From assembly GCF_024347315.1 (NCBI RefSeq), contig NZ_AP025460.1, forward strand, positions 806,001-870,000: DNA of 64,000 bases, read 5' to 3'. Positions 37,174-47,719 of the stretch are shown piece after piece. The DNA comes from Vibrio atlanticus. GTDB taxonomy: Bacteria > Pseudomonadota > Gammaproteobacteria > Enterobacterales > Vibrionaceae. The notes below the pieces were generated by a model, which saw nothing but the letters and a program-made list of their open reading frames with translations, did not search any database and was not told where the DNA came from. Every line of letters begins with the position of its first letter. Within the stretch, counting starts at the first letter, position 1. Position numbers and translations under genes: made by a program.

Positions 37174-37968
37174 ATGAAAAACAATGTATTTATGAAAAAC
37201 AAAATGTTTATGAAGAACAGTGTATTAATCGCATCGTTAACAGCGGTAATCTCTGTTGTGAGCCTGCCAACTTTTGCTGCTCAGTGTCGAGTTGATTTGA
37301 AGAATGAATTACGAATAGATGACCAGAAAGTCGAAATCCATCAAGTTAATGGTGATGCTGCCGTTTTTGATGGTAACAACGATCTCTATATCCATGGTGA
37401 GAAGGTTGAGCTTGATGCCGACCAACAAGCGGCGATTGAGAAATACCGCGAAAACATGAGCGAGTACTTACCACGAGCGAAAAAAATGGCTAACGATGGC
37501 TTAGCGTTAGCGAATGACGTTATTGATGACATTGCTGCTAGCCTAGATTCACCGGAATCATTTGATAATGTAAAAGAGTCAATGAAAACCTACTTTGCTG
37601 AACTGGAAGCTCGTTACTACAAAGATGGCGAGTTAGTGTTACCAGCAGACAGTTTTGATTCGATGGCCAATGGTTGGTCTGAAGATTTCGAGAAGGCTAA
37701 GGAGATCTTTAACCAAGAATTTATCTCTAGCGCTTTTAATGCGATGTCAGAAAAAATGAAACAAGATGGTGGTTTAAATCTTACTGAATTGGCTGACAGC
37801 ATGACTGCATTAAAGCTTAAAGTTGAAGAGCGCATGAAAGAACACTCTCAACAAGTGCAAGAGGAAGCGAATGAGTTCTGTGATTCTCTTGATGAGATGG
37901 CAGAACAAGAGCAACAGCTGCATGAAATCATTCCGAACCTAAAAGACTATCAAGTCTTCACGATCTAA
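37174..37968 (+). CDS. DUF2884 (YggN-family) exported protein
   Basis: A 264-residue protein of the YggN/DUF2884 family, function unknown. The signal region ends near SLPTFAAQ. The mature part has two cysteines near its ends (AAQCRVDL and NEFCDSL), suggesting a disulfide, and long acidic helices likely to form coiled coils (KVEERMKEHSQQVQEEANEF). The N-terminus contains three near-copies of MKN(N/K/S)xx, so ATG occurs at residues 1, 7, 10, 12 and 14. GAGGATGTT precedes the first ATG and supports 37174, but a later start would still leave a usable signal. Confidence 0.82.
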   Translation: MKNNVFMKNKMFMKNSVLIASLTAVISVVSLPTFAAQCRVDLKNELRIDDQKVEIHQVNGDAAVFDGNNDLYIHGEKVELDADQQAAIEKYRENMSEYLPRAKKMANDGLALANDVIDDIAASLDSPESFDNVKESMKTYFAELEARYYKDGELVLPADSFDSMANGWSEDFEKAKEIFNQEFISSAFNAMSEKMKQDGGLNLTELADSMTALKLKVEERMKEHSQQVQEEANEFCDSLDEMAEQEQQLHEIIPNLKDYQVFTI

Positions 37969-37990
37969 TCTGAATCTAACTATAAGTAAC

Positions 37991-38015
37991 AAGAGCACCA
38001 TTTGGTGCTCTTTTT
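37991..38015 (+). terminator. rho-independent terminator after the DUF2884 gene
   Basis: AGAGCACCA / TGGTGCTCT with a two-base gap, followed by TTTTG. Confidence 0.85.
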
Positions 38016-38256
38016 GTTCGTATAAATTGAACAATACGACGAGTATTCATCTCAATTAAATCCATGATTTGTCTAGTCCTGAACCTTGCTTTACTGCTTT
38101 TTGGTAAACGATAAGACCAGTTATTTGTTAATTTAATGGTTCTAAATAGCGTGTTTGTTGTAAAAATCAGAAGATTGCTCATTTATTAGTTGTGCCTATC
38201 ATTGCTTTTGATTACTGTACTTCTCAACTAGTTCACTGATTTTTAATGCGGGCAAT
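38016..38256. other. AT-rich region before the sodium symporter gene
   Basis: About 240 bp with no convincing gene. It presumably holds the symporter promoter. I see no strong palindrome. Confidence 0.3.
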
Positions 38257-39618
38257 ATGGACCAACAATCTTCCTCTTCAAGAGAGCACTTTAGCTCTCG
38301 TTTGGGTTTTATTTTAGCAGCGGCGGGTGCAGCTGTTGGCTTAGGTAATATTTGGGGTTTCCCAACCCAAGTCGCCAGTAACGGCGGTGGTGCTTTTCTG
38401 CTTGTTTACCTAATTATGATTTTCGTGGTTGCTTTCCCTATGCTGGTGGTTGAGATGGCTATTGGTCGACATGGTCAAGCAAATCCTGTTGATAGCATGC
38501 GTTCTTTGACTACAAACCCGTTAGGCAAGAAAGTCGGTGAATTTGTCGGTTGGATTGGGTTGAGTGTTCCAAGTGCCGTGCTAGCGTTTTATAGCATTGT
38601 CGGTGGTTGGTTGATCTGCTTCCTAATTGGTGCTGTCGCTGACCTGATTGGTCTAGAGGCTGCTGCTGATTGGTTTAAAGGCTTCAGTGTTGAGCGCAAT
38701 GTTTTTGGTACCGTCGCATTCTATGTGCTGACTATCTTGATTGTTCAGGGCGGTGTTAAGCAGGGGATCGAGAAATGGTCGACCCGTTTGATGCCTGCGC
38801 TATTTGTGTTATTTGCCTTATTGTTTGTTTACATCATGACGCAATCTGGCGCGATGGAAGGCCTAAAGCATTACCTCGTTCCAGACTTTGAGAAAGTGTG
38901 GGATAGAAAACTGATTCTGGCGGCAATGGGACAGGGCTTCTTCTCGCTCACTATTGGCGGTTGCTCGATGTTGGTTTATGGCTCTTACTTAAGTAAGAAA
39001 GAGAACCTGCCCAAAATGGCAATGAACGTTACCTTAGTTGATACCGCGGTTGCTTTTATTGCGGGCTTAGTCGTGATGCCAGCGATGTTTGTTGCGATGC
39101 AAAAAGGTGTTCAAATCTATGCCGAAGATGGCTCATTACTGAGCTCTGATACCCTAGTATTTACGGTTCTGCCTTTGATGTTTGATAGCTTAGGTATGCT
39201 GGGTCAGGTCTTCGCAATTGTGTTCTTCTTATTGCTAACGATTGCAGCACTGACTTCATCGATTTCAATGTTGGAAGCCCCTGTCGCTCTTGTTAGTGAG
39301 CGTTTTAAGACCAGACGAACGCCAACAAGTTGGGTAATTGGTGGTGCTATCGCGCTGTTTAGTGTGGTGATTGTTTACAACTTTGCTGCGATGTTTGGCA
39401 TGGTGGCGATGATAGCCACTCAATACCTTCAACCGATCGCCGCATTGATGTTCTGTCTGTTTGGTGGTTGGGTATGGAGCCGAGCTTCAAAAGTGAAAGA
39501 GCTTGAACAAGGTTGCCCTGATTTTCAGCTGGGTTGGTTTGGTAAAGTTTGGCCAATGTATGTGAAGTTCGTGTGCCCAATTTTAGTCGCAACGGTTATC
39601 TGGGCATCTTTTGGCTAG
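38257..39618 (+). CDS. sodium-dependent transporter, NSS/SNF family
   Basis: A 453-residue neurotransmitter:sodium symporter homologue with about 11-12 membrane segments. The first segment has the family signature GLGNIWGFPTQVASNGGGAF, which forms part of the sodium and substrate sites, and GGCSMLVYGSYLSKKENLP follows in the middle. Bacterial members carry amino acids such as leucine or tryptophan; the substrate here cannot be told. In vibrios such symporters use the sodium gradient made by Na+-NQR, encoded 9 kb upstream. A terminator follows. Confidence 0.92.
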   Translation: MDQQSSSSREHFSSRLGFILAAAGAAVGLGNIWGFPTQVASNGGGAFLLVYLIMIFVVAFPMLVVEMAIGRHGQANPVDSMRSLTTNPLGKKVGEFVGWIGLSVPSAVLAFYSIVGGWLICFLIGAVADLIGLEAAADWFKGFSVERNVFGTVAFYVLTILIVQGGVKQGIEKWSTRLMPALFVLFALLFVYIMTQSGAMEGLKHYLVPDFEKVWDRKLILAAMGQGFFSLTIGGCSMLVYGSYLSKKENLPKMAMNVTLVDTAVAFIAGLVVMPAMFVAMQKGVQIYAEDGSLLSSDTLVFTVLPLMFDSLGMLGQVFAIVFFLLLTIAALTSSISMLEAPVALVSERFKTRRTPTSWVIGGAIALFSVVIVYNFAAMFGMVAMIATQYLQPIAALMFCLFGGWVWSRASKVKELEQGCPDFQLGWFGKVWPMYVKFVCPILVATVIWASFG

Positions 39619-39659
39619 TAGACCATTTAACATCTAGATGATTAGACTTGCAGTTCAAG

Positions 39660-39690
39660 GCCACTCTTAATGAGTGGCTTTGTTGTTTTT
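39660..39690 (+). terminator. rho-independent terminator after the sodium symporter gene
   Basis: GCCACTC / GAGTGGC stem, 5-base loop, then TTTGTTGTTTTT. Confidence 0.8.
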
Positions 39691-39717
39691 GTATGGAACA
39701 AGCTTGTTCGATAGAAA

Positions 39718-39748
39718 AAAGGCGCTGAACATAAAATTCAGCGCCTTT
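39718..39748 (-). terminator. rho-independent terminator after lipA
   Basis: A 12-bp perfect stem AAAGGCGCTGAA / TTCAGCGCCTTT. On the minus strand it is followed by TTTCTATC after the A-T closing pairs. Confidence 0.85.
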
Positions 39749-39772
39749 GTATTGTTCGTTAAGCAATCGTGA

Positions 39773-40738
39773 TTACTTAATTTCCATACCTTGTGCTTGC
39801 AAGTCTGCATGGTAAGAAGAACGTACAAACGGACCACATGCTGCGTGAGTGAAGCCTAGCTCTAGAGCAATCTCTTTCAACTCATCAAACTCAGAAGGCG
39901 GCACGTAGCGTTCAACTGGCAAGTGGTGACGGCTTGGTGCTAGGTATTGGCCTAGAGTCAGCATCGTTACACCATGTTCACGAAGATCTTTCAATACTTG
40001 AACGATCTCTTCTTTCGTCTCACCAAGGCCCATCATCACACCTGATTTGGTTGGGATGCTTGGATGCTGCTCTTTGAATTTTCTTAACAGATCAAGAGAC
40101 CACTTGTAGTTCGCACCTGGACGCGCTTTACGGTATAGACGCGGCGCTGTCTCTAGGTTGTGGTTGAAAACATCTGGTGGGTTGTCTTTCATTAGTTCAA
40201 GCGCAACGTCCATACGACCACGGAAGTCCGGAACCAGTGTTTCGATACGAATGTTTGGGTTTTGCTCGCGAATTTCACGGTTACAATCAGCAAAGTGCTG
40301 AGCACCGCCATCACGTAAGTCATCACGGTCTACTGAAGTGATTACAACGTACTTCAGTTTCATGTCTTTAATCGTCTTAGCCAGTTTCTTCGGCTCTTCG
40401 GCTTCTGGAGCATTCGGTCGACCATGGGCAACATCACAGAACGGGCAGCGACGAGTACAGATAGCGCCAAGAATCATAAACGTTGCCGTGCCGTGGTTAA
40501 AACACTCAGCTAGGTTAGGGCAAGACGCTTCTTCACAAACTGAGTGCAGGTTGTTTTTGCGCATTGCAGATTTGATTTCTTGAATACGATGGCTGTCTGA
40601 AGGAAGTTTAATCTTCATCCATGCAGGCTTACGTAAAACTTCTTTCTGTTCAGCAGGCATATTCTTTACGGGAATTAATGCCATTTTGTCAGCGTCACGA
40701 TATTTAACGCCTTTTTCCATTTGGATTGGTTTGCTCAT
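39773..40738 (-). CDS. lipA: lipoyl synthase LipA
   Basis: A radical-SAM enzyme that inserts two sulfur atoms into protein-bound octanoate. At 321 residues its ligands sit at the E. coli positions: auxiliary cluster Cys68, Cys73, Cys79 ([14 protein letters not shown]) and SAM cluster Cys94, Cys98, Cys101 (CTRRCPFC). Ser308 in the C-terminal RSSYHA is the extra ligand of the auxiliary cluster. The start lies 4 bases after the lipB stop, so the two form an operon for lipoylation. Confidence 0.97.
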   Translation of the reverse strand: MSKPIQMEKGVKYRDADKMALIPVKNMPAEQKEVLRKPAWMKIKLPSDSHRIQEIKSAMRKNNLHSVCEEASCPNLAECFNHGTATFMILGAICTRRCPFCDVAHGRPNAPEAEEPKKLAKTIKDMKLKYVVITSVDRDDLRDGGAQHFADCNREIREQNPNIRIETLVPDFRGRMDVALELMKDNPPDVFNHNLETAPRLYRKARPGANYKWSLDLLRKFKEQHPSIPTKSGVMMGLGETKEEIVQVLKDLREHGVTMLTLGQYLAPSRHHLPVERYVPPSEFDELKEIALELGFTHAACGPFVRSSYHADLQAQGMEIK

Positions 40739-40742
40739 GATT

Positions 40743-41402
40743 TTATGCTTCTGCTGTAATGTTACTGGTGGCTTGAATGTCTACTTGGTCATAGCCGAGT
40801 AGTTCTACGAGCTCTTGTATTAACTGTTGCTCAACGTTTTCTAGTTCACTTGGACCGCCGAGTTGGCTTACTTGCGCCATTTCCATCCCTTGGTAACCAC
40901 ATGGGTTAATACGTTGGAATGGAGACAAGTCCATATCGACGTTGAGTGCTAGCCCGTGGAACGAGCAGCCGCGTCGAATTCGTAATCCGAGTGAACAGAT
41001 TTTCTTGCCATCGACATAAACACCAGGAGCGTCAGGTCGGGCAGTTGAATCTATATTGTAAGCTTTCAGAGTATTGATTACGAGGTTCTCAATATGAGTA
41101 ACCAAATCACGCACTCCGAATTTCTTGCGGCGGATGTTTATCAGGAAGTAAGCGACTAACTGACCGGGCCCGTGGTACGTCACTTGGCCACCGCGATCGC
41201 TTTGTATCACAGGGATATCACCAGCATTTAATACATGCTCAGCTTTACCTGCTTGTCCTTGAGTGAAAACTGGGTTGTGTTCAACCAACCAAATTTGGTC
41301 TACGTCTTCATCCGTGCGTTCGTCTGTGAACTTATGCATGGCTTTCCATACAGGTTCGTAATCCTGACGACCTAATTTTTTTACGATTAGCTTATTTTGC
41401 AA
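40743..41402 (-). CDS. lipB: lipoyl(octanoyl) transferase LipB
   Basis: It moves octanoate from acyl carrier protein to lipoyl domains, the step before LipA. The 219-residue protein has the family segments [28 protein letters not shown] (catalytic Lys134) and INPCGYQGM (catalytic Cys168). The start codon is TTG at 41402 with GAGGAAG about 9 bases upstream; no nearer ATG would keep the N-terminal strand. E. coli has ybeF (and tatE nearby) between lipB and lipA; both are absent here. Confidence 0.96.
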   Translation of the reverse strand: MQNKLIVKKLGRQDYEPVWKAMHKFTDERTDEDVDQIWLVEHNPVFTQGQAGKAEHVLNAGDIPVIQSDRGGQVTYHGPGQLVAYFLINIRRKKFGVRDLVTHIENLVINTLKAYNIDSTARPDAPGVYVDGKKICSLGLRIRRGCSFHGLALNVDMDLSPFQRINPCGYQGMEMAQVSQLGGPSELENVEQQLIQELVELLGYDQVDIQATSNITAEA

Positions 41403-41554
41403 AGCGGCACTTCCTCAAGGATTAATAAAGTGAGCGCATTATAAACGCGAAACAGGTTTCTAACTACAGACGGACAGCAAGGTTTTTCAACTTTCTTTGT
41501 ATTTATTGAAAATTAAGTTGAATGCTTTAGAAGGGGAGCGAGGGTTTCAAACAG

Positions 41555-41579
41555 AAACAGCGGCAATAAGCCGCTGTTT
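41555..41579 (-). terminator. hairpin terminator after ybeD
   Basis: AAACAGCGGC / GCCGCTGTTT, 10 bp, 5-base loop. T-rich on both sides (TTTC on plus, CTGTTTG on minus). Confidence 0.75.
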
Positions 41580-41597
41580 TTCATGCGTAATCGAAAG

Positions 41598-41873
41598 TTA
41601 CAGAACCATACGAACGATTTCGATTTCGCCCAGTTCTTTATATAGCGTTTCTACTTGCTCAATTGAAGTCGCAGTAATATTGATAGAAACAGAGTGGTAG
41701 TTACCTTTCGCACTCGGTTTTAGAGTTGGGCTGTAGTCACCAGGAGCATGACGCTGGATCACTTCTAGCACTAGTTCAGTAAGTTCTGGCTTAGCGTAGC
41801 CCATAACTTTGTAAGTGAATGAACAAGGGAACTCTAAGAGGTCTTTTAGTTTTGCATCAGAATTGATGTTCAT
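41598..41873 (-). CDS. ybeD: YbeD family protein (DUF493)
   Basis: A 91-residue protein of the YbeD/DUF493 family with a ferredoxin-like ACT-type fold ([20 protein letters not shown] at the start, [19 protein letters not shown] later). The biochemical role is unknown; it is conserved beside lipB and dacA in gammaproteobacteria. I place the start at the ATG at 41873, which has GGAG 8 bases upstream. The longer frame to 42008 adds a non-conserved tail running into the dacA terminator. Confidence 0.93.
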   Translation of the reverse strand: MNINSDAKLKDLLEFPCSFTYKVMGYAKPELTELVLEVIQRHAPGDYSPTLKPSAKGNYHSVSINITATSIEQVETLYKELGEIEIVRMVL

Positions 41874-41997
41874 GATTAGCTCCAAAAGGCTAGACTCTCG
41901 CAAATTGGCGAAATGTCGATAAAAAGCGTGTTCGGTCAACAGACACGAGTAATAATGCGGAATATTACGTGTAAATATCACCGAACTCAAGATCAAC

Positions 41998-42020
41998 AAA
42001 AGCCGCACATGGCGGCTTTT
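41998..42020 (-). terminator. rho-independent terminator after dacA
   Basis: AAAAGCCGC / GCGGCTTTT, 9 bp, 5-base loop. The minus strand continues TTTTGTTG. Confidence 0.8.
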
Positions 42021-42107
42021 GGTTCGTTAATGCGTAAATAAGTAATTTACTCATTAGGTTAGCTATACAAGAACTTTATGTATTGCTAGAACAAACGTTT
42101 GACTCGT

Positions 42108-43289
42108 TTAGAATAAACCTTTGAATAGCAGTACTAGGTAGTCCCATAGACGGCTAAATAGGCTGCCTTGGTCTACATCTTCAAGTGCAAGTAGTGGGTA
42201 TTCAGCAACGTCTTCACCGTCGACTTGGTAGAATAGTTTACCCACAACGTCGCCTTTGCTGATTGGTGCTTCTAGCTCTTTCTCAAGAACGAAGCTTGCC
42301 TTCAGGTTCTTAGCTTGGCCACGAGGCAGAGTAACGAACGTATCTTCGTCGACACCTAGTGCAACCGTGTCCTTGCTACCCATCCAGATCTTCTCTTCAA
42401 CGAAGGTTTCACCAGCGGTGTGTGGTGCCACTGTTTCGAAGAAGCGGAAACCGTAGCTAAGCAGTTTTTTGCTTTCTGTTTTACGAGCGTTAGCATTCTT
42501 GGTACCCATAACAACAGCAACTAGGCGCATTTTACCTTCGGTTGCTGAGCTTACTAGGCTGTAACCTGCATTGCTTGTGTGGCCCGTTTTAATGCCATCA
42601 ACGTTCATGCTCTTATCCCATAACAGACCGTTGCGGTTGTACTGGGTGATGCCGTTGTAAGTGAATTTCTTCTGTGAGTAGATACGGTACTCATCAGGAA
42701 CATCGCGAATCAGCGCCTGACCTAGTAGCGCCATATCGTAAGGCGTTGAGTAAAGGTTAGGGTTGTCTAGACCGTGCACGTTAGCAAAGTGCGTGTCTTT
42801 CATTCCGATAGAGCTCGCCCATGCGTTCATTAAGTCAACAAATGCATCTTCAGAGCCGGCAATATGTTCAGCCATCGCAACACAAGCATCGTTACCTGAT
42901 TGAATAATGATACCGCGGTTCAGCTCTTCAACTTTAACGGTTGTACCAACTTCAATGAACATCTTAGATGAATCAGGGAAGTTTTTAGCCCAAGCATTTT
43001 CACTGATAACAACATCGTCGTTTAGGTTGATGTTGCCACGCTCTAGCTCTTGGCCGACTACGTAGCTCGTCATCATCTTGGTTAAACTTGCTGGAGAAAG
43101 TTGAGTGTTCATCTCTTTCTCTGCGAGTACTTTGCCTGAATGGTAATCCATCAGAACAAATCCCTTTGCAGCGATTTGAGGAGCGTCAGGAACAATAATA
43201 GGAGCGGCGAATGACGATGTTGCTATCGTTGCAGAAAGAGCAACAGAAGTAGCAAAAATCGATTTAACAAGTTTATTAGATTTAATCAT
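42108..43289 (-). CDS. dacA: D-alanyl-D-alanine carboxypeptidase (PBP5/6)
   Basis: A low-molecular-mass penicillin-binding protein that trims the terminal D-Ala of peptidoglycan stems. The 393-residue precursor has a signal peptide (cut near residue 28, SSFA). Active-site motifs are SPASLTKM (Ser68, Lys71), SGN (131-133) and KTG (234-236). A C-terminal beta domain and an amphipathic anchor helix (SRLWDYLVLLFKGLF) hold it to the inner membrane. It sits in the rodA-mrdA-rlpA shape cluster. Confidence 0.96.
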   Translation of the reverse strand: MIKSNKLVKSIFATSVALSATIATSSFAAPIIVPDAPQIAAKGFVLMDYHSGKVLAEKEMNTQLSPASLTKMMTSYVVGQELERGNINLNDDVVISENAWAKNFPDSSKMFIEVGTTVKVEELNRGIIIQSGNDACVAMAEHIAGSEDAFVDLMNAWASSIGMKDTHFANVHGLDNPNLYSTPYDMALLGQALIRDVPDEYRIYSQKKFTYNGITQYNRNGLLWDKSMNVDGIKTGHTSNAGYSLVSSATEGKMRLVAVVMGTKNANARKTESKKLLSYGFRFFETVAPHTAGETFVEEKIWMGSKDTVALGVDEDTFVTLPRGQAKNLKASFVLEKELEAPISKGDVVGKLFYQVDGEDVAEYPLLALEDVDQGSLFSRLWDYLVLLFKGLF

Positions 43290-43382
43290 TTTGAATGCAA
43301 TTATTAGGTGAACTATTCATATATTAACAGAATCACTCTGTCACACCAGAGCGTTGATTACCAGAAGTAACTGTTAGATAAA

Positions 43383-44222
43383 TTAGCGAGTTAGCGTGTG
43401 TTTTTTTATATAAGCTGACGGGTAACCCATTAGCTTAACTTGTTCTAATTTTTCTTGAGTCAGAGCATAGTCATGAAATGGGCCAAGCATCAGGCGGTAG
43501 TTATCATCATTTGGCTGCAAGAACGTTGCTACAGCTAACTTTTCGCCTAGATCTTTGGCTAACTTCTCGGTTCTATCTTCATGTGGGGAAGTGGCTACTT
43601 GAATAATAAATTGAGGTAAAGCCGCCTTTTTATTTGCGTCGGTTGGCATAGCCACAGTGATGACTTCTATCTCAACATTTGCCGTGCCTGTTCTCAATAC
43701 ATCGAGTTTGTATGCCGCGGCATAACTAAGGTCAATGATTCGCCCTTCATGAAATGGACCTCGGTCATTGATGCGCACAATCGTCGTTTTGTCATTATCG
43801 GTATTCGTCACTTTTACATAGCTCGGAATCGGCAATGTTTTGTGTGCCGCAGACATCGAATACATGTCGTAGATCTCGCCATTCGACGTTAAATGGCCAT
43901 GAAATTTCTTACCGTACCAAGAGGCTTTACCTTTCTCTGTAAACCCTTCTGTCTTCTTTACGATCTTGTAGTCTTCGCCACGCAAAGTGTAATCCGTGTT
44001 ACCACCTAAACTATAAGGTTCATACTGAGGGTGAGCATCCTCGAGATGCTCTACTGAGATCGGTGCGTCTGGTGCAATATCTGAATCTATATCGTAGCGG
44101 CCTGTTGGTTCTGTCGAAGAACAACCGTTTATAACAACGGCTAGGCTCACTATAGACACTAGTTTTTTTATTGGCAGCTCATTAACCAAAGATGTTTTTA
44201 TAGAAGTTACTTTAACAGACAT
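43383..44222 (-). CDS. rlpA: RlpA, septal ring lytic transglycosylase-like lipoprotein
   Basis: A 279-residue lipoprotein (lipobox VINGC). The double-psi beta-barrel domain lies at about 95-185 (ASWYGKKFHGHLTSNGEIYD and VRINDRGPFHEGRIIDLSY), and a C-terminal SPOR domain at about 205-275 binds denuded septal glycan. RlpA cleaves such glycan in Pseudomonas; activity varies between species. ATG at 44222 overlaps nothing and lies 3 bases after the rodA stop; a TTG just before is less likely. Confidence 0.93.
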   Translation of the reverse strand: MSVKVTSIKTSLVNELPIKKLVSIVSLAVVINGCSSTEPTGRYDIDSDIAPDAPISVEHLEDAHPQYEPYSLGGNTDYTLRGEDYKIVKKTEGFTEKGKASWYGKKFHGHLTSNGEIYDMYSMSAAHKTLPIPSYVKVTNTDNDKTTIVRINDRGPFHEGRIIDLSYAAAYKLDVLRTGTANVEIEVITVAMPTDANKKAALPQFIIQVATSPHEDRTEKLAKDLGEKLAVATFLQPNDDNYRLMLGPFHDYALTQEKLEQVKLMGYPSAYIKKHTLTR

Positions 44223-44225
44223 CAA

Positions 44226-45347
44226 TTAGGTCGCCTTTGAGAATGCTTTTCTGTGTGTATGGATTGACATTAAAATACCGAAACCGGCCATAAGGGTAAC
44301 CATAGAGGTACCGCCATAGCTGACCAGAGGTAGAGGAACACCCACCACAGGTAGAATGCCGCTTACCATACCAATGTTTACGAAAATATAGACGAAGAAA
44401 CTCAGTACGATACTGCCGCCCATCATTCGCCCAAATGCTGTTTGAGCTTGGCTTGCAAGCACTAAGCCACGGCCAATAATGAACAGGTAGATAGCGAGCA
44501 AAAACAAAATACCAATCATGCCCCACTCTTCGGCGATGACCGCAAAAATAAAGTCGGTATGGCGCTCTGGAATGAACTCTAGTTGAGATTGGGTACCTTG
44601 CAGCCAACCTTTTCCTGATATACCACCAGAGCCAATTGCAATCTTACTTTGGATGATGTGATAGCCTGCACCTAATGGATCTGATTCAGGGTCAAAAAGG
44701 GTTCTTACACGAACTTTTTGATATTCACGCATCAAGAAGAACCATAAGATTGGAATAAACCCACCCAGTGCAATCGCGGCACTAGCAATGATCTTCCAAC
44801 TAATACCTGCCAGGAATATCACGAAGATACCGGATGCTGCGATGAGTATCGATGTGCCTAAATCTGGCTGTTTAGCGATAAGGATTGTAGGTACAAACAC
44901 CATCACTAATGAGATAGCTAAGGTTTGGAAAGTGGGTGGCAGTGAGCGCTTACCAATAAATCGAGCCAGCATCAAGGGTACTGCAAGCTTCAATAGTTCA
45001 GAGGGTTGGAATCGAATAAAGCCGAAGTTTAACCAGCGCTGCGCACCTTTAGAGGCCTCGCCAAAGAACAACACCCCGAGTAGTAGAATAACGCCGCCCG
45101 CAAACAGTAGTGGAGCCAAGGTCTCATAAGTACGAGGTGAGATTTGCGCTAAAAAGATCATCACACCCAAAGACAGCACCATACGCATCGCTTGGCGATC
45201 CATCATCGCAAGGCTCTGTCCGCTTGCGCTGTACATGATCAATAGGGCAAAGCCCATTAAAACCAGAATGCCAAGCAATAGCGGCAGGTCGATATGCAGC
45301 CGTTCAAATAGGGCTCTATTTCGTCCAGTTGAAGGATCAAGTTTCAT
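44226..45347 (-). CDS. rodA: RodA, peptidoglycan glycosyltransferase of the elongasome
   Basis: A 373-residue SEDS-family polytopic membrane protein that polymerises glycan strands for cell elongation with PBP2. About ten membrane segments are seen. The family segments are [35 protein letters not shown] (split over a long periplasmic loop, with the conserved ERHTDF) and [12 protein letters not shown] at the C-terminus. The ATG shares one base with the mrdA stop, so translation is coupled. Confidence 0.96.
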   Translation of the reverse strand: MKLDPSTGRNRALFERLHIDLPLLLGILVLMGFALLIMYSASGQSLAMMDRQAMRMVLSLGVMIFLAQISPRTYETLAPLLFAGGVILLLGVLFFGEASKGAQRWLNFGFIRFQPSELLKLAVPLMLARFIGKRSLPPTFQTLAISLVMVFVPTILIAKQPDLGTSILIAASGIFVIFLAGISWKIIASAAIALGGFIPILWFFLMREYQKVRVRTLFDPESDPLGAGYHIIQSKIAIGSGGISGKGWLQGTQSQLEFIPERHTDFIFAVIAEEWGMIGILFLLAIYLFIIGRGLVLASQAQTAFGRMMGGSIVLSFFVYIFVNIGMVSGILPVVGVPLPLVSYGGTSMVTLMAGFGILMSIHTHRKAFSKAT

Positions 45348-47239
45348 TATTTTATTGGCTCACTTTCATAATCTTCTGCAAGAATAATATGGTCTAAAAT
45401 TCTTCTTACAACTGGGCCACCATTTGATGAACCACCACCAGCATTCTCCAAAACGATAGTTACGACCGCTTCAGGATCTTCAAAAGGCGCATAACCGGTG
45501 AAGAGGGCATGATCGCGTAAATGTTCTGCGATTTCATCTGCGTTGTATTCTTCATCTTCTTTTAGACCGAATACTTGTGCAGTACCTGATTTACCAGCTG
45601 TTTGATAAGACATTTTTTGGAATGAGCGTCTTGCTGTGCCTTTCTTTCCGTGGTTTACCAATCTCATGCCTTCTTGCGCGATATCCCAGTATCTCTGCTT
45701 AACACCAGTTACCGGAGGGTACGTTTCGATTTCAGATATCGTTTGTTCATCGAACGGTTGACCGTTCTCAATTGTCGCGCGTAGTAAATGGGGAGCGGTT
45801 ACCTCTCCTTCATTGACCAATACTGAAGTCGCTTTTGCAATCTGCATTGGTGTTGCAGTCCAGTAGCCCTGGCCAATACCGACAGGGATGGTGTCACCTT
45901 GATACCAAGGTACACGGTGTCTGGCCATTTTCCATTCGCGAGTGGGCATATTCGCTTTGCTTTCTTCGTAAATGTCGATGCCAGTGTAATCACCAAAACC
46001 GAACAACATCATCCATTTAGATAAGCGGTCGATGCCTAAATCAAATGAAATTTGGTAGAAGAAGGTATCAACCGATTCTTCAATGGCTTTCTCTATGTCA
46101 ACTACACCGTGTCCCCAACGTAACCAGTCGCGGAACGGCTTCGTTTTCGAGTTTGGAATCTTCCAATAGCCCGGATCATTACGCGTCGTGTTCGGAGTAA
46201 TTACACCTTCTTGCAGAGCTGCGACGGCAATGAAGGGTTTGATCGTCGATGCTGGCGGATAAATTCCTAGCGTTGCGCGGTTAACTAAAGGTCGGTCTTT
46301 GTCTTGAAGCAGGGCATTATAACCTTTCGAGGAAATACCATGCACAAAGGCATTTGGGTCGTAGCTTGGGCTGGAAACCATGGCTAATACGCCATTGTCT
46401 TTCGGGTCGAGAACCACGGCTGAACCACGACGTCCATCAAGCAGTTTATGCACGTATAGCTGAAGTTTGATATCCAAGTTGAGCACGATATCTTTCCCCG
46501 GAGCCGAAGGTACAAATTTGAGAGTGCGGATCACTCGTCCACGGCTGTTTACTTCGACTTCTTGATAGCCAGCGGTGCCGTGTAGCATGTCTTCGTAATA
46601 GCGCTCAATGCCGAGTTTACCGATATCGCGGGTGGCTTGGTAATTGGCGTCTTTCTCTTCACGAACCAAGCGCTGCATATCACGGTCATTGATGCGCGAT
46701 ACGTAGCCAATTACGTGAGTTAACACATCACCATAAGGGTAGAAACGTTTTAGCGTCCCTGTCACTTCAACGCCTGGGAACTTATGTTGATTTACAGAAA
46801 AGACCGCCACTTGTTCTTCGGTAAGCTGATTAAGAATAGGTACTGATTTGAAGCGACGTGAATTACGACGATCACGATTAAAACGTTCGATACGCTCCGG
46901 TGGTATGTCGATTAACGCTTGTAAACGAACAAGCGTATCTTCCATGTTTTTGACTTTTTCTGGGGTGATCTCCAGATTAAAAACGGGCCGGTTTTCTGCA
47001 AGAAGTACACCGTTGCGGTCGTAAATTAAACCACGGTTGGGTGCGATTGGAACAACCTTGATGCGGTTGTCGTTGGAGCGGGTTTTATAGTCCTGATATT
47101 GATTAACTTGGATGTTGTAAAGGTTCACAACCAGTAAGCTCATCATCACTATAATCCCTGCAAACGCAACAAAAGCACGACTAGTAAATAGTCGTGCTTC
47201 TGCTTTGTAATCACGAATTTGGCTACGTTTACGTAACAT
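45347..47239 (-). CDS. mrdA: PBP2, peptidoglycan DD-transpeptidase MrdA
   Basis: A 630-residue class B penicillin-binding protein, partner of RodA. An N-terminal membrane anchor ([20 protein letters not shown]) precedes the pedestal domain. The transpeptidase has Ser331-Thr-Ile-Lys334 in [10 protein letters not shown], the second motif SVD at 389-391, and KSGTAQV near 550. It cross-links glycan in the side wall. It lies 6 bases after the rlmH stop in the same operon. Confidence 0.97.
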   Translation of the reverse strand: MLRKRSQIRDYKAEARLFTSRAFVAFAGIIVMMSLLVVNLYNIQVNQYQDYKTRSNDNRIKVVPIAPNRGLIYDRNGVLLAENRPVFNLEITPEKVKNMEDTLVRLQALIDIPPERIERFNRDRRNSRRFKSVPILNQLTEEQVAVFSVNQHKFPGVEVTGTLKRFYPYGDVLTHVIGYVSRINDRDMQRLVREEKDANYQATRDIGKLGIERYYEDMLHGTAGYQEVEVNSRGRVIRTLKFVPSAPGKDIVLNLDIKLQLYVHKLLDGRRGSAVVLDPKDNGVLAMVSSPSYDPNAFVHGISSKGYNALLQDKDRPLVNRATLGIYPPASTIKPFIAVAALQEGVITPNTTRNDPGYWKIPNSKTKPFRDWLRWGHGVVDIEKAIEESVDTFFYQISFDLGIDRLSKWMMLFGFGDYTGIDIYEESKANMPTREWKMARHRVPWYQGDTIPVGIGQGYWTATPMQIAKATSVLVNEGEVTAPHLLRATIENGQPFDEQTISEIETYPPVTGVKQRYWDIAQEGMRLVNHGKKGTARRSFQKMSYQTAGKSGTAQVFGLKEDEEYNADEIAEHLRDHALFTGYAPFEDPEAVVTIVLENAGGGSSNGGPVVRRILDHIILAEDYESEPIK

Positions 47240-47245
47240 TAACGC

Positions 47246-47716
47246 TTATTCTCGATGATAAGGGTGGTTAGCAGTGACGCTCCAAGCTCGATACAAGCTT
47301 TCAGCCATGATAACGCGTACTAATGGGTGAGGGAGAGTAAGTGCTGACAGAGACCAGCTTTGGTCTGCTGCCGCTTTACATGCTGGTGCTAATCCTTCAG
47401 GCCCGCCAATAAGGATAGAAACGTCACGGCCATCCAGCTTCCAACTTTCCAATTGCTCTGCGAGTTGAGGCGTATCCCACTTTCTTCCTGGGATATCGAG
47501 TGTGACAATGCGGTTGCCTTTTGGAACCGCAGCTAACATTGCTTCGCCTTCTTTTTGAAGAATACGTACAATATCGGCATTTTTACCGCGTTTTCCCGCA
47601 GTGATTTCAATGAGTTCTAATGGCATATCATGAGGGAAGCGGCGTTTATATTCTTTAAAGCCTTCTTCAACCCACTTTGGCATTTTTGTACCAACTGCGA
47701 TTAACTGGATCTTCAA
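47246..47716 (-). CDS. rlmH: 23S rRNA (pseudouridine-1915-N3)-methyltransferase RlmH
   Basis: A 156-residue SPOUT methyltransferase acting on pseudouridine 1915 in helix 69 of 23S rRNA. The SAM knot is [14 protein letters not shown], and the C-terminus ends [16 protein letters not shown] with the conserved His-Pro-Tyr-His-Arg. The start is TTG at 47716, 4 bases after the rsfS stop. No ATG is available before residue 13, and the N-terminus [12 protein letters not shown] is the conserved first strand. Confidence 0.95.
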   Translation of the reverse strand: MKIQLIAVGTKMPKWVEEGFKEYKRRFPHDMPLELIEITAGKRGKNADIVRILQKEGEAMLAAVPKGNRIVTLDIPGRKWDTPQLAEQLESWKLDGRDVSILIGGPEGLAPACKAAADQSWSLSALTLPHPLVRVIMAESLYRAWSVTANHPYHRE

Positions 47717-47719
47717 AGC

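Noticed and set aside
41874..42008. Longer ybeD start at 42008
   Set aside because: The extra sequence covers the dacA terminator and is not like the family; GGAG precedes ATG 41873.
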